A stretch of DNA of 9,884 bases from an uncultured Senegalimassilia sp. (GCA_937925385.1 CALEWN010000232.1:1-9884); one strand, 5' to 3'. Shown: positions 1-6,683, numbered from the stretch's first letter. Notes: generated by a model from the sequence alone, not told the origin. Numbers and translations are program-made.

Positions 1-697
1 CGATGTCGCGCGCCACGTCCACCATGTCTGCCTCGGGGCAGCCCCAGCCGGTGGGGCACGGGGCGATCACGTGGATGAAGCGTGTGCCGTGGATGTCGTG
101 GGCGCGTTCCAGCTTGCGCAGGAAGTCGGGCGGGTACCCCACGCTCGCCGTGGCCGCATAGGGAATGCCGTGCGCGGCCACGATCTCGAACACGTTCTTC
201 TTCTGCGTTAGGCATCCGTTCGCGTTGCGCCCGGCTGGCGTGGTGGTGGTCTTCGCGCCGAAGGGCGTCAGCGAGCTTTTTTGGATGCCCGTGTTCATGT
301 ACGCTTCGTTGTCGTAGCAGATGTAGAGCACGTCGTCGTTGCGGTCGATGGCGCCCGAAAGCGCCTGCAGGCCGATGTCGGCGGTGCCGCCGTCGCCGGC
401 GAAACCAACCACGGTGCAGTCGTCGGGTTTGATGCCCTGCGCCCGCAAACCTGCCTCGATGCCGGTGAGCACGCTCGCCGTCGCCGCAAAAGGCGTGATC
501 ATCGCGTTGTTGGCAAACGAAAGCTGCGGGAAGTTGAAGCCGACGGCGCTCATGCAGCCCGCCGGCAGCGCTGCCACCGCGTTCGGGCCGAGCACCTTGA
601 GCGCCGCGCGGACGGCAAGCGACCCGCCGCATCCGGCGCACGCCTTGTGCCCGAAGAAGAACTCGTCATCGGGCAGGGTCTTCGCGTTCAAAGCCAT
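1..697 (-). CDS. porB: 2-oxoacid (pyruvate-type):ferredoxin oxidoreductase, beta subunit, 3' end outside window
   Basis: This is the TPP-binding beta subunit of a cytoplasmic 2-oxoacid:ferredoxin oxidoreductase, which oxidatively decarboxylates a 2-oxoacid to acyl-CoA and reduces ferredoxin (family knowledge). The first 232 residues are visible; the stop lies beyond the left edge, and relatives are usually about 290-310 residues. Seen in the translation: CxxC at C20/C23, a third cysteine at C48 (AGCMSA) and C214 in CPTGW, the four expected ligands of one [4Fe-4S] cluster. The TPP/Mg motif starts at GDGG (101-104) and continues to YDNEAYMNTG (128-137). The ATG at 697 lies 2 nt past the porA stop, with GGAAGGAGG upstream inside the end of porA, so it is translationally linked to porA. 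The real 2-oxoacid (pyruvate, 2-oxoisovalerate or an arylpyruvate) cannot be told from sequence alone. Confidence 0.93.
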   Translation of the reverse strand, partial: MALNAKTLPDDEFFFGHKACAGCGGSLAVRAALKVLGPNAVAALPAGCMSAVGFNFPQLSFANNAMITPFAATASVLTGIEAGLRAQGIKPDDCTVVGFAGDGGTADIGLQALSGAIDRNDDVLYICYDNEAYMNTGIQKSSLTPFGAKTTTTPAGRNANGCLTQKKNVFEIVAAHGIPYAATASVGYPPDFLRKLERAHDIHGTRFIHVIAPCPTGWGCPEADMVDVARDI

Positions 698-699
698 GG

Positions 700-2004
700 C
701 TATCGGCCTCCTTCCGCATCGGTTGCGCGCGCGCCGTCGCGCACGCTTTCAGGGTCGCTGCCCGCAACGGCCACGGCGTCGTCGCAGCCTTCGCAGCAGG
801 GGTTCCCGAACTCGTCGGCCACGGAGTCGACGCCCAGAAAGCCCACGCGCGGGCAATCCTCGGGCGCGATGCGCCCTGCGGCGATTTGGGAAAGCACCTC
901 GAACATGCCCCTCATCTGGGCCTGCGAGATATCGTCGCCGCCCAGGCCGCCCACGAAGTTCACCATCGGCACCGCGTTGCCCGCCTGTTGCAGCGCGGAG
1001 CACACGTTGGTCATGACGGTGCCCTCCGCGCCGAAGCTGACGTCCTTCTCCAGCACGCCCACCGCGGCAGCGCCGGCCAGCGCCTCCACGATCTGCCGCA
1101 CGGGGAACGGACGCATGTAGCGGATGCGCACTAGGCCCGCCTTCACGCCCTGTGCGCGCAGCTGCGCTACGCGCTCGCGCGCCAGGCCGGCGATGGACCC
1201 TAGCGTCACCAGCACGATATCGGCGTCGTCGCAGTTCACGGCCTCGATCAGCCCCGGATAGCTTCTGCCGAACACCTCGGCGAAGCGCGCTTCGGCGCGC
1301 TCGACGGCATCGGCGGCGGCCAGCATGCCCCGGTGTGCTGAGTGCTTGAAGTAGCGGTTGAACTCCGGACCCGCCGAGTAGCCGATGTTGACGGGGTTTG
1401 CGAAGTCGAAGCGGTTGCCCGCGCCGTCGTAGGGCGGCAGGAACGCGTCGGCCTGCTCCTGGGCGGGGATATCAACGCTTTCGTAGGTGTGCGTGAGCGC
1501 AAAACCGTCCAAGTTCACCATGAACGGCGTGCGGACCTCGGGGTCTTCGGCCACCGCGTAAGCCATAAGCGCCAGGTCAAGCGCTTCCTGGTTGTCCTGC
1601 GCGTACGCCTGCACCCAGCCGTGATCCAGGAGCGCCAGGCTGTCGCGCTGGTCGCCGTAGATGTTCCACGGCAGCGCGGTGGCGCGGTTCGCGTTCATCA
1701 TGACGATGGGGAAGCGGCCGCCCGCGGCGTAGGTCAGACATTCTGCCATGTACAGCAGGCCTTGGCTCGACGTGGCCGTGAACGTACGCGCGCCCGTGGC
1801 CGACGCGCCGATGGCGCACGACAGGGCCGAATGCTCGCTTTCGACGTGCACGTACTCGGCTGCCAGCTGGCCTTCCTCGACCATTTCGGAAAGGCGCTCG
1901 ACCACGACGGTTTGCGGCGTGATGGGGTAGGCAGAGATCACCTGCGGGCGCGCCAGGCGCACGCCCTCGGCGAACGCCTCGTCACCGGATAGAAAACGCT
2001 TCAT
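700..2004 (-). CDS. porA: 2-oxoacid (pyruvate-type):ferredoxin oxidoreductase, alpha subunit
   Basis: This is the alpha subunit (434 residues), which forms the active site with PorB. Visible family motifs are YPITPQT (26-32), ESEHSAL (55-61), TSSQGLLYMAE (78-88), NLDGFALTH (164-172), LEKDVSFGAEG (318-328) and NFVGGLGGDDI (349-359). Three starts compete: GTG at 2013, ATG at 2010 (overlapping the upstream TGA as TGATG) and ATG at 2004. AAGGAGG sits 1, 4 and 10 nt away respectively, so 2004 is preferred because MKRFLSGDEA fits the family start. It is the middle gene of porGD-porA-porB, with only a few bases between genes. The odd part is a C-terminal tail from about residue 388, beyond the usual end of roughly 390-400 residues. 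It carries a PCCEGC cysteine cluster (C403, C404, C407) and then a polar end. The substrate is unproven; pyruvate is the default family call, and 2-oxoisovalerate or arylpyruvates are alternatives. Confidence 0.93.
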   Translation of the reverse strand: MKRFLSGDEAFAEGVRLARPQVISAYPITPQTVVVERLSEMVEEGQLAAEYVHVESEHSALSCAIGASATGARTFTATSSQGLLYMAECLTYAAGGRFPIVMMNANRATALPWNIYGDQRDSLALLDHGWVQAYAQDNQEALDLALMAYAVAEDPEVRTPFMVNLDGFALTHTYESVDIPAQEQADAFLPPYDGAGNRFDFANPVNIGYSAGPEFNRYFKHSAHRGMLAAADAVERAEARFAEVFGRSYPGLIEAVNCDDADIVLVTLGSIAGLARERVAQLRAQGVKAGLVRIRYMRPFPVRQIVEALAGAAAVGVLEKDVSFGAEGTVMTNVCSALQQAGNAVPMVNFVGGLGGDDISQAQMRGMFEVLSQIAAGRIAPEDCPRVGFLGVDSVADEFGNPCCEGCDDAVAVAGSDPESVRDGARATDAEGGR

Positions 2005-2009
2005 GTGCA

Positions 2010-2960
2010 TCACGCCTCCTTCGCGTTCGCTTCAGGCGCCATGGAAAGCGCGTTGAACTTGCAGGCGGCGGCGCAAACCCCGCAGCCTTTGCAGAAATCA
2101 AGGTCGATATCCACCGAAACGCCCGCCTTGTTCTGGCCGGCAACCTTGAAGATGGCGCCATCCGGGCAGTACAGGTAGCACTGCAGGCAGCCCGTGCACG
2201 CGCCTGCGTCGAGCACGGGGCGGACGTTGCGCCAGCCCGCGTTGACCTGCGTCAGGTATCCCGCCGTGTAGCAGGTGGTTTCGGCATAGACGGAAGGCTC
2301 AGGAACGGTGGCGAACAGCTGCGGCATAAGCGCTGCCGAAGAATGCGCCGACCGGTGCAAGGCGGTCACCGTCTCCGCCTGCTCGCATGAATGACCTGCG
2401 GTTTCGTCGTTTGCATCCTCTACGTGTCCGACAACCTCGGCCTGCTGAACCAGCGCAATGGCGTGCTCGACCACCTTGATGTTGGCTTCGTGCAGCTTCG
2501 CGGGCATGTACTGGCGGATGGCCTCCTCCACGCTTTCGCGGTCCACGCAATCGGCAAGCTGCGCCAAAGCGCCCAAAAATACCGTGTTGGGGATGGGCCG
2601 GCCCAGAATCTCGGTGGCCAGGCCGTCCGCGTCGATGGCCAGCAAGCGTGGGTCGTCCAGTGCGTCGGCGGTGTTCACCAGGCAGATGCCGCCCGGCTTC
2701 AGCTCGCGTTCCCAGCCGGGTGCCAGCAGCGTTCCGTCCAGGTAGATCACGAAATCCGCCTTCGAAACGGCGCTTCGGTCACCGATTTGCACTGTGTCGA
2801 TCTTGGTGAACGCGCGCATGGGTGCACCGCGTCGCTCGGGGCCGAACGAGGGGAACGCAAGCGCGTGTCGCTCGCCGTCAAGCGACGCCGCCGCGCCCAA
2901 AAGCCGAGCGGCGGTGAAGGCCCCCTGCCCGCCGCGGCCATGCCAAAGCACTTCTATCAT
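2010..2960 (-). CDS. porG: 2-oxoacid:ferredoxin oxidoreductase, fused gamma-delta subunit
   Basis: This 316-residue protein joins two subunits that are often separate. Residues 1-180 are the gamma subunit: it starts MIEVLWHGRGGQG, with the glycine loop GRGGQG at 8-13 and the signature FGPERRGAP at 39-47. Residues about 180-245 form a linker rich in Ala, Glu and His. The C-terminal part is a two-cluster ferredoxin (delta subunit): C255-x2-C258-x2-C261-x3-C265 followed by CP, and C290-x2-C293-x2-C296-x3-C300. It should carry electrons from the TPP/cluster core to external ferredoxin. The start at 2960 is chosen because MIEVLWHGRGGQG is the normal gamma-subunit N-terminus and AAAAGG lies just upstream; in-frame ATGs at 2999 and 2996 would add a tail not expected in the family. 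It is first in the por operon, preceded by a terminator of the neighbouring unit. Confidence is high for the family and low for the substrate. Confidence 0.92.
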   Translation of the reverse strand: MIEVLWHGRGGQGAFTAARLLGAAASLDGERHALAFPSFGPERRGAPMRAFTKIDTVQIGDRSAVSKADFVIYLDGTLLAPGWERELKPGGICLVNTADALDDPRLLAIDADGLATEILGRPIPNTVFLGALAQLADCVDRESVEEAIRQYMPAKLHEANIKVVEHAIALVQQAEVVGHVEDANDETAGHSCEQAETVTALHRSAHSSAALMPQLFATVPEPSVYAETTCYTAGYLTQVNAGWRNVRPVLDAGACTGCLQCYLYCPDGAIFKVAGQNKAGVSVDIDLDFCKGCGVCAAACKFNALSMAPEANAKEA

Positions 2961-2994
2961 ATGAAACCTTTTCCCGTCTTGTATGTGCCGTTCC

Positions 2995-3000
2995 ATCATA
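2995..3000 (-). promoter_or_regulatory. candidate -10 box for the porGD-porA-porB operon
   Basis: TATGAT on the minus strand lies about 35 nt before the porG start and after the terminator that closes the upstream unit, so a promoter is needed near here. No good -35 is seen at 16-18 nt (the best is GACGTT-like). A 6-bp inverted repeat, CGCCAG/CTGGCG (3001-3006 and 3022-3027), lies directly upstream and could be a regulator site. This is a weak call. Confidence 0.3.
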
Positions 3001-3054
3001 CGCCAGGCTTTTGCCCAACGTCTGGCGGGTCCGGCGCCGGCCCGCAAAACGCCG

Positions 3055-3080
3055 AAAAGGGGACGAGCGTGCTCGTCCCC
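3055..3080 (-). terminator. rho-independent terminator after the LysR-type domain gene
   Basis: Read on the minus strand, GGGGACGAG and CTCGTCCCC form a perfect 9-bp stem around a 4-nt loop (CACG), directly followed by TTTT. It starts 25 nt after the stop of the LysR-type domain gene at 3105. It separates the ligase/effector-domain unit from the por operon, so these are probably two transcription units with some possible read-through. Confidence 0.85.
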
Positions 3081-3104
3081 TGCAAAGTCGCAAAGCCGCG
3101 TTTC

Positions 3105-3758
3105 CTAGAACTTAGCGTAACGCTCCAAGTTCTTCTCGAGCGTTGCCACGAAGCGCGCCGCAGTGCCGTCGAGCTGCGCGCCCTTCTTCTTCAGGTAGCC
3201 CAGGCGCAGCGTGACGTCCGCGTCGAGCGGCACCGTGCGCAGCTGAGCGCCGTCGGAGATGCCCACCAGGATGCCGGAGGTGACCGTGTAGCCGTTGAGC
3301 GCCACGATCAGCTCGGAGAGGCTGGCGCGGTCGGTGGTGGCGATGGACTTCGCGCGCGGCTGGTCGCCCAGCGCTTCCTCGAAGAAGGCGGCCGGAGCGT
3401 CTTTACCCTGGTCAAAGTAGATGTAGGGGTAATCGGCAAGCTGCTCGAGCGTCAGGCTGGACGCGTTGACCAGCGGGTGGCTGGCCGGCAGCGCAACGCG
3501 CGGGGCAGACTCGACCAGCTGCACGAACTCAAGGCCGGCGGCTTCGAAGGCAGCGTCAAGCTCAGCGGCGGTCGCGGAGGTCTCGAACACCACGCCCAGC
3601 TCGCTTTCGCCCGATGCCACGTCGTCGATGACGCCCTGCGTGGTGCGGTCGCGGAACGCGTAGTTGTAGGAGTCGCCGCCGAGCGCCAGCACCGTGTGCG
3701 CAAACGTCTGGACATTGAACAGGTAATGCTGGCCGGAAACGGAGAAATCGTATGCCAT
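3105..3758 (-). CDS. stand-alone LysR-type substrate-binding (effector) domain protein, no HTH
   Basis: This 217-residue protein resembles the C-terminal ligand-binding half of LysR-type regulators (type 2 periplasmic-binding fold). Visible family traits: a beta-strand start at about 4-10; GVIDDVASGESELGVVF (42-58), equal to the usual 'V.SGELDLGI' stretch; the hinge pattern LPASHPLVN (90-98) followed by LEQLADYPYIYFDQG; SELIVALNGYTVTSGI (148-163), equal to the 'LVAAGLGI' stretch; and a C-terminal helix with AARFVATLEK (200-209). The usual N-terminal winged-helix DNA-binding domain of about 60-90 residues is absent, and no upstream sequence supplies it. There is no signal peptide, so it should be cytoplasmic. 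The start at 3758 has AAAGGA 6 nt upstream. It follows the acyl-CoA ligase by 85 bp and ends at a terminator, so both likely share an mRNA. The role is inferred: sensing or binding an aromatic or short-chain acid or its CoA thioester, perhaps as a partner or modulator of the ligase. It could also be a remnant of a full regulator. Confidence 0.75.
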   Translation of the reverse strand: MAYDFSVSGQHYLFNVQTFAHTVLALGGDSYNYAFRDRTTQGVIDDVASGESELGVVFETSATAAELDAAFEAAGLEFVQLVESAPRVALPASHPLVNASSLTLEQLADYPYIYFDQGKDAPAAFFEEALGDQPRAKSIATTDRASLSELIVALNGYTVTSGILVGISDGAQLRTVPLDADVTLRLGYLKKKGAQLDGTAARFVATLEKNLERYAKF

Positions 3759-3778
3759 GGGAGATCCTTTCGCTTAAT

Positions 3779-3812
3779 GCCGCTTCCCGCAAAAGCCCTT
3801 GCGGGAAGCGGC
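3779..3812 (-). repeat. perfect 14-bp inverted repeat between ligase and LysR-type domain genes
   Basis: Bases 3779-3792 (GCCGCTTCCCGCAA) pair perfectly with 3799-3812 around a 6-nt loop. It sits between the ligase stop (3844) and the next start (3758). Neither strand has a T-tract after it, so it is not a standard terminator. It could be an intercistronic hairpin that stabilises the ligase mRNA or attenuates expression of the second gene. Confidence 0.8.
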
Positions 3813-3843
3813 CGATGTAAACCAGGTGGTTTTGCGCTGCCGC

Positions 3844-5187
3844 TTACTTGGCGCTTTCGCGCTCGTCGATGAAGCGCTTCGCCTTGTGCTCGCTGGAGGT
3901 GCCCAGCTTGTCGGCGTCGAACACGATGACCTTGGCTGGACGTACGCCCGTGTGTGCCTTCAGCGCCGCCTCGACGCGCTTGGACACCTGGTCGTAGGGC
4001 TCGTCGCTGCCAAAGGCGCGCTCGACGGACACCTCGTAGCGAGTGGAGAAGTTCTCGTCGTACACGCGGATGGAGTACTCGCCGGTCAGACCCGGTTCCT
4101 TGCGCACGACGTACTCGACGTCGGAGGGGAACACGTTCACAGCGCCGACGATGAACATCTCGTCCTTGCGGCCGGTCACGTGGATGCGGGCGTGGGTGCG
4201 GCCGCAGCTGCACTTCTCGGTGGAAACGTAACCGATGTCGCCGGTGCGGAAGCGGATCATCGGGCGGGCCTTCTTCATGAGCGTGGTGTAGGTGAGCTCG
4301 CCCACGCTGCCGGGCTCGAGCACCTCGCCCGTGACCGGGTCGACGGTCTCCACGAGAATCTGATCCTCAACGATGTGCAGGCCGTCCTTCGCCTCGCACA
4401 TGGCCGCGCAGGCGCCGTAGATGTCGGACAGGCCGAAGAAGTCGACCACGTTCGCCCCCCACAGCTCCTCGATGCTCTCGCGCGTGGATTCGATGGAACC
4501 GCCCGGCTCACCTGCGACGATGATGGTACGGATGCTGAAGTCGTTGCGCGGGTCGAGGCCCTTCTCTTTGATCTTCTGGCCCAGGGTCCAGGCGTAGGAG
4601 GGGCTGGTCCAGATGATGGTGGGCTGGTACTGCTTCAACACGAAGATCAGGCGGTCGGAGGGGATGGCGCCGGCCCAGATGGCAAGCGCGCCCAGACGCT
4701 GCGCGCCGATGACGTCGGGACCGCCGACGTACAGGGCGAAGTTCAGGCCGTGGACGTAACGGTCGTTTGGGCGCATGCCGGCCTGCCAGAACAGACGGGC
4801 CTCGGTGTCCTGCCACAGGTCGAAGTCCTCCTGCGTGAAGGGGCTGACCGTGGGCACGCCGGTGGAGCCGGAGGAGGTGGCCATGAACACGACGTCCTCC
4901 TCGGGCACGCTGCACAGCTCGCCGAAGAAGCTGCCCACGTGCTGGGTTTCGCGCTCGGTCTGCTTGTTGATGAAGGGGAACTTCGCCAAGTCGTCAAGCG
5001 TCTTGATGTCGGAGGGCTTCACGCCGGCGGCGTCGAAGCTGCGCTTGTAGTAGACGGTGTTGTCATAGGCGTACTGCACCATGGTCTGCAGGCGCTCGAG
5101 CTGCAGCTGCTCAAGCTCGGGGCGCGGCATGCACTCGATTTCCGGATCGTAGTACTTCTGGTCATACGGGATGTTCTTCTTTGCCAT
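3844..5187 (-). CDS. paaK: phenylacetate-CoA ligase family (PaaK-type) AMP-forming acyl/aryl-CoA ligase
   Basis: This 447-residue cytoplasmic enzyme should activate a carboxylic acid with ATP and CoA to acyl-CoA, AMP and PPi. The length matches PaaK relatives (about 430-450). In order: an N-terminal helical part with LQTMVQYAYDNTVYYKR (33-49), typical of PaaK; the phosphate-binding loop SSGSTGVPT (105-113); FFGLSDIYGA (250-259) at the A5 position; RFRTGDIG (312-319) with the ribose-binding Asp; CSCGRTH (326-332), the short Cys pair common in PaaK; GRKDEMFIVGAVNVFPSDVE (339-358) at the hinge; and a C-terminal lysine region GTSSEHKAKRFIDE (429-442). The start at 5187 is supported by AAGGAG 9 nt upstream; the frame stays open further upstream, but that sequence is not protein-like. 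It is first in a two-gene unit with the LysR-type domain protein. Phenylacetate, indoleacetate, other aryl acids or short-chain acids are all possible substrates. Confidence 0.9.
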   Translation of the reverse strand: MAKKNIPYDQKYYDPEIECMPRPELEQLQLERLQTMVQYAYDNTVYYKRSFDAAGVKPSDIKTLDDLAKFPFINKQTERETQHVGSFFGELCSVPEEDVVFMATSSGSTGVPTVSPFTQEDFDLWQDTEARLFWQAGMRPNDRYVHGLNFALYVGGPDVIGAQRLGALAIWAGAIPSDRLIFVLKQYQPTIIWTSPSYAWTLGQKIKEKGLDPRNDFSIRTIIVAGEPGGSIESTRESIEELWGANVVDFFGLSDIYGACAAMCEAKDGLHIVEDQILVETVDPVTGEVLEPGSVGELTYTTLMKKARPMIRFRTGDIGYVSTEKCSCGRTHARIHVTGRKDEMFIVGAVNVFPSDVEYVVRKEPGLTGEYSIRVYDENFSTRYEVSVERAFGSDEPYDQVSKRVEAALKAHTGVRPAKVIVFDADKLGTSSEHKAKRFIDERESAK

Positions 5188-5312
5188 GATGCGGTGCTCC
5201 TTGGATCGCGTAGTGCCGGCGGGCGCCTTGCCTGCCGTGGTTTTGCTTTTCGTATTGAAACACCGAATTGCCCGGTATTCAACGCAGGTTACTAGGATAT
5301 TTTTCGATGGGT

Positions 5313-5335
5313 TGTTATCGGGCAAAACGATAACA
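5313..5335. promoter_or_regulatory. inverted repeat, candidate operator upstream of the acyl-CoA ligase gene
   Basis: TGTTATCG and CGATAACA form a perfect 8-bp dyad around a 7-bp spacer, about 125 bp upstream of the ligase start and in the only AT-rich part of this intergenic region. That fits an operator at or near a promoter. Minus-strand TTGCCC overlaps the dyad and could be a -35, but no clear -10 at normal spacing follows. The regulator is unknown. A related dyad with half-sites TGTTATC/GATAACA but wider spacing occurs at 9334-9364. Confidence 0.5.
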
Positions 5336-5484
5336 TAGCTGACCTGGGAATATATGGCGAAGGAAGGGGCGGGGAAGGGGAAGCCGGCAGGAAGAAGTGC
5401 AATGTTTGCCGCGGGCATCTGCCGGTTTGCGCCCTCGGCGGTAGACAGGTGGGCAGCGAATGGGGGAGAGAGGGGAAGAGGAGG

Positions 5485-5541
5485 GCGGAAAATAGGGGCA
5501 GGGGGATGGCGAAGGCGCCCATGCCTTTGCCATCCCCCTGC
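5485..5541 (-). terminator. probable terminator of the endonuclease IV gene
   Basis: Bases 5498-5516 pair with 5523-5541 in a 19-bp stem with one G-T position and a 6-nt loop. On the minus strand it follows the nfo stop (5609) by about 67 nt and is followed by CCCCTATTTTCC. The T-run is short and displaced, so termination is likely but not certain. Confidence 0.55.
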
Positions 5542-5608
5542 GTACCGCTCGCGCGGTCGCGTGCCGCCTGGGCGCCAACGCCCCTCTCGCCAGCGGTCTT
5601 TTCGCCGT

Positions 5609-6445
5609 CTACTCCCTTTCCGCCAGTTCGCGCAAAAGTTCGATCTCGGCTGCGTAGCCGGGCAGCTCGTTGGGGGTTTCCAGGATGAAGGGCAGGTCGC
5701 GCAGTGCGGGGTGCGTGACGATGCGCTGGAACGCGTCGACGCCGATGAAGCCTTGCCCGATGCACTCGTGGCGGTCCTTGTGCGCCCCGCAGGGGTTCTT
5801 AGAGTCGTTGATGTGCACGGCGCGCAAGCGGTCAAGGCCGATCACGCGGTCGAACTCGTCGAGCACGCCGTCCAAATCGTTCACGATGTCGTAACCGCCG
5901 TCGTGGATGTGGCACGTGTCCAGGCATACGCCCAGGTGGTCGGAAAGTTCCACGCGGTCGATGATGGCGGCCAGCTCCTCGAACGTGCGGCCCACCTCAG
6001 TGCCCTTGCCGGCCATGGTCTCCAGCAGCACTGTAGTGGTTTGCTCCGGGCGCAACACCTTGTTGAGCAGGCCCGATATCAGCTCGATGCCCGTTTCCGC
6101 GCCTTGCTTCACGTGGCTTCCCGGATGGAAGTTGTAGTAGTTGCCGGGCACGGACTCCATGCGCACCAGGTCGTCGGCCATGCATTCGAGCGCGAACTCA
6201 CGGGCGTGCGGCTTGTCCGAGCAGGGGTTGAGCGTGTAGGGCGCATGCGCCACCAAGGGGCCGAAGCCGTGCTCGGCCATGAGCTCGCGCAGCGTCGCGG
6301 CGTCCGCTGGGTCGATGGCCTTCGCCTTGCCCCCGCGGGGGTTGCGCGTGAAGAACGCGAACGTGTTCGCGCCGATGGAAAGCGCGGTCTGGCCCATGGC
6401 CAGAAAGCCCTTCGAGGTTGACAGATGGCATCCGATGGTCAGCAT
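5609..6445 (-). CDS. nfo: endonuclease IV (AP endonuclease)
   Basis: This 278-residue tri-zinc AP endonuclease cuts the DNA backbone 5' to abasic sites in base-excision repair; the length matches the family (about 280). All nine metal ligands expected from the E. coli enzyme appear in order: H67 (AHAPY), H107 (NFHPGSH), E142 (LLETMAG), D176 and H179 ([12 protein letters not shown]), H211 (VHINDSKN), D224 and H226 ([11 protein letters not shown]) and E256 (ILETPNE). The start at 6445 gives the family N-terminus [14 protein letters not shown] and has AAAGGG 5 nt upstream. The frame remains open about 290 nt further upstream, but that part translates to repeat-derived, Pro/Ser/Gly-rich sequence and is rejected. 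It appears to be a single-gene unit, with a hairpin terminator downstream and a repeat-rich gap upstream. Confidence 0.96.
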   Translation of the reverse strand: MLTIGCHLSTSKGFLAMGQTALSIGANTFAFFTRNPRGGKAKAIDPADAATLRELMAEHGFGPLVAHAPYTLNPCSDKPHAREFALECMADDLVRMESVPGNYYNFHPGSHVKQGAETGIELISGLLNKVLRPEQTTTVLLETMAGKGTEVGRTFEELAAIIDRVELSDHLGVCLDTCHIHDGGYDIVNDLDGVLDEFDRVIGLDRLRAVHINDSKNPCGAHKDRHECIGQGFIGVDAFQRIVTHPALRDLPFILETPNELPGYAAEIELLRELAERE

Positions 6446-6683
6446 ATCGACCCTTTCTTTGTTTGCGAACTTGTGTGAACTGCGGAATCGGTGGTTTGAG
6501 GTCCCGATGTCGGGTTTGGGTTCGGTGGGTCTGGCGCTTGAGGGATTCGGGTTTGGGACTCGGGAGCCCGTGGCCGAGGTCCCGAGTCCTAAACCTGTGG
6601 ACTGCGGGTTCTCGGGGTTGCAGCCGAGACCCGGGCCGCGCTCAGGCTCAGCGGGGCTGGGCCCGGCATCTGCTTGCCCGGCG
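6446..6683. repeat. repeat-rich 238-bp intergenic region between yeiH remnant and nfo
   Basis: The gap holds several related direct and inverted repeats. TCGGGTTTGGG occurs at 6510-6520 and 6547-6557. A 16-bp dyad (6550-6565 with 6580-6595, one G-T position, 14-nt spacer) contains GACTCGGGA / TCCCGAGTC. Weaker dyads follow around 6608-6635 (GGGTTCTCGG / CCGAGACCC) and 6633-6664 (GGGCC / GGGCCC). On the minus strand the 6550-6595 hairpin lies between the two genes but has no T-tract. The nfo promoter must lie here or in the 60 bp next to nfo; no clear boxes were seen. Confidence 0.6.

Larger units (their letters stand above)
5188..5608. other. 421-bp non-coding region between nfo and the acyl-CoA ligase gene
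   Basis: No convincing gene is seen on either strand. The part next to the ligase (5188-5345) is its leader and promoter region, AT-richer than its surroundings around 5240-5340, with an inverted repeat at 5313-5335. The part from about 5355 to 5510 is strongly purine-rich on the plus strand, with many G-runs. The end next to nfo holds a long hairpin (5498-5541). Open frames here, including an in-frame extension of the ligase, are low-complexity Pro/Arg/Ser-rich and look like GC artefacts. Confidence 0.7.

Noticed and set aside
2391..3872. Long plus-strand open frame (493 codons) opposite porG and the LysR-type domain gene
   Set aside because: It is antisense to genes with clear family motifs, has no recognisable domain, and is explained by high GC at third positions of the minus-strand genes.
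3799..5295. Long plus-strand open frame (498 codons) opposite the acyl-CoA ligase
   Set aside because: Its His/Val/Gly/Leu-rich composition is typical of an antisense shadow, and the minus-strand PaaK match is unambiguous.
5188..5835. N-terminal extension of the acyl-CoA ligase to a 663-residue protein
   Set aside because: The extra part is low-complexity, crosses the candidate operator and the nfo terminator, and runs antisense to the 3' end of nfo; the ATG at 5187 has a good ribosome binding site.
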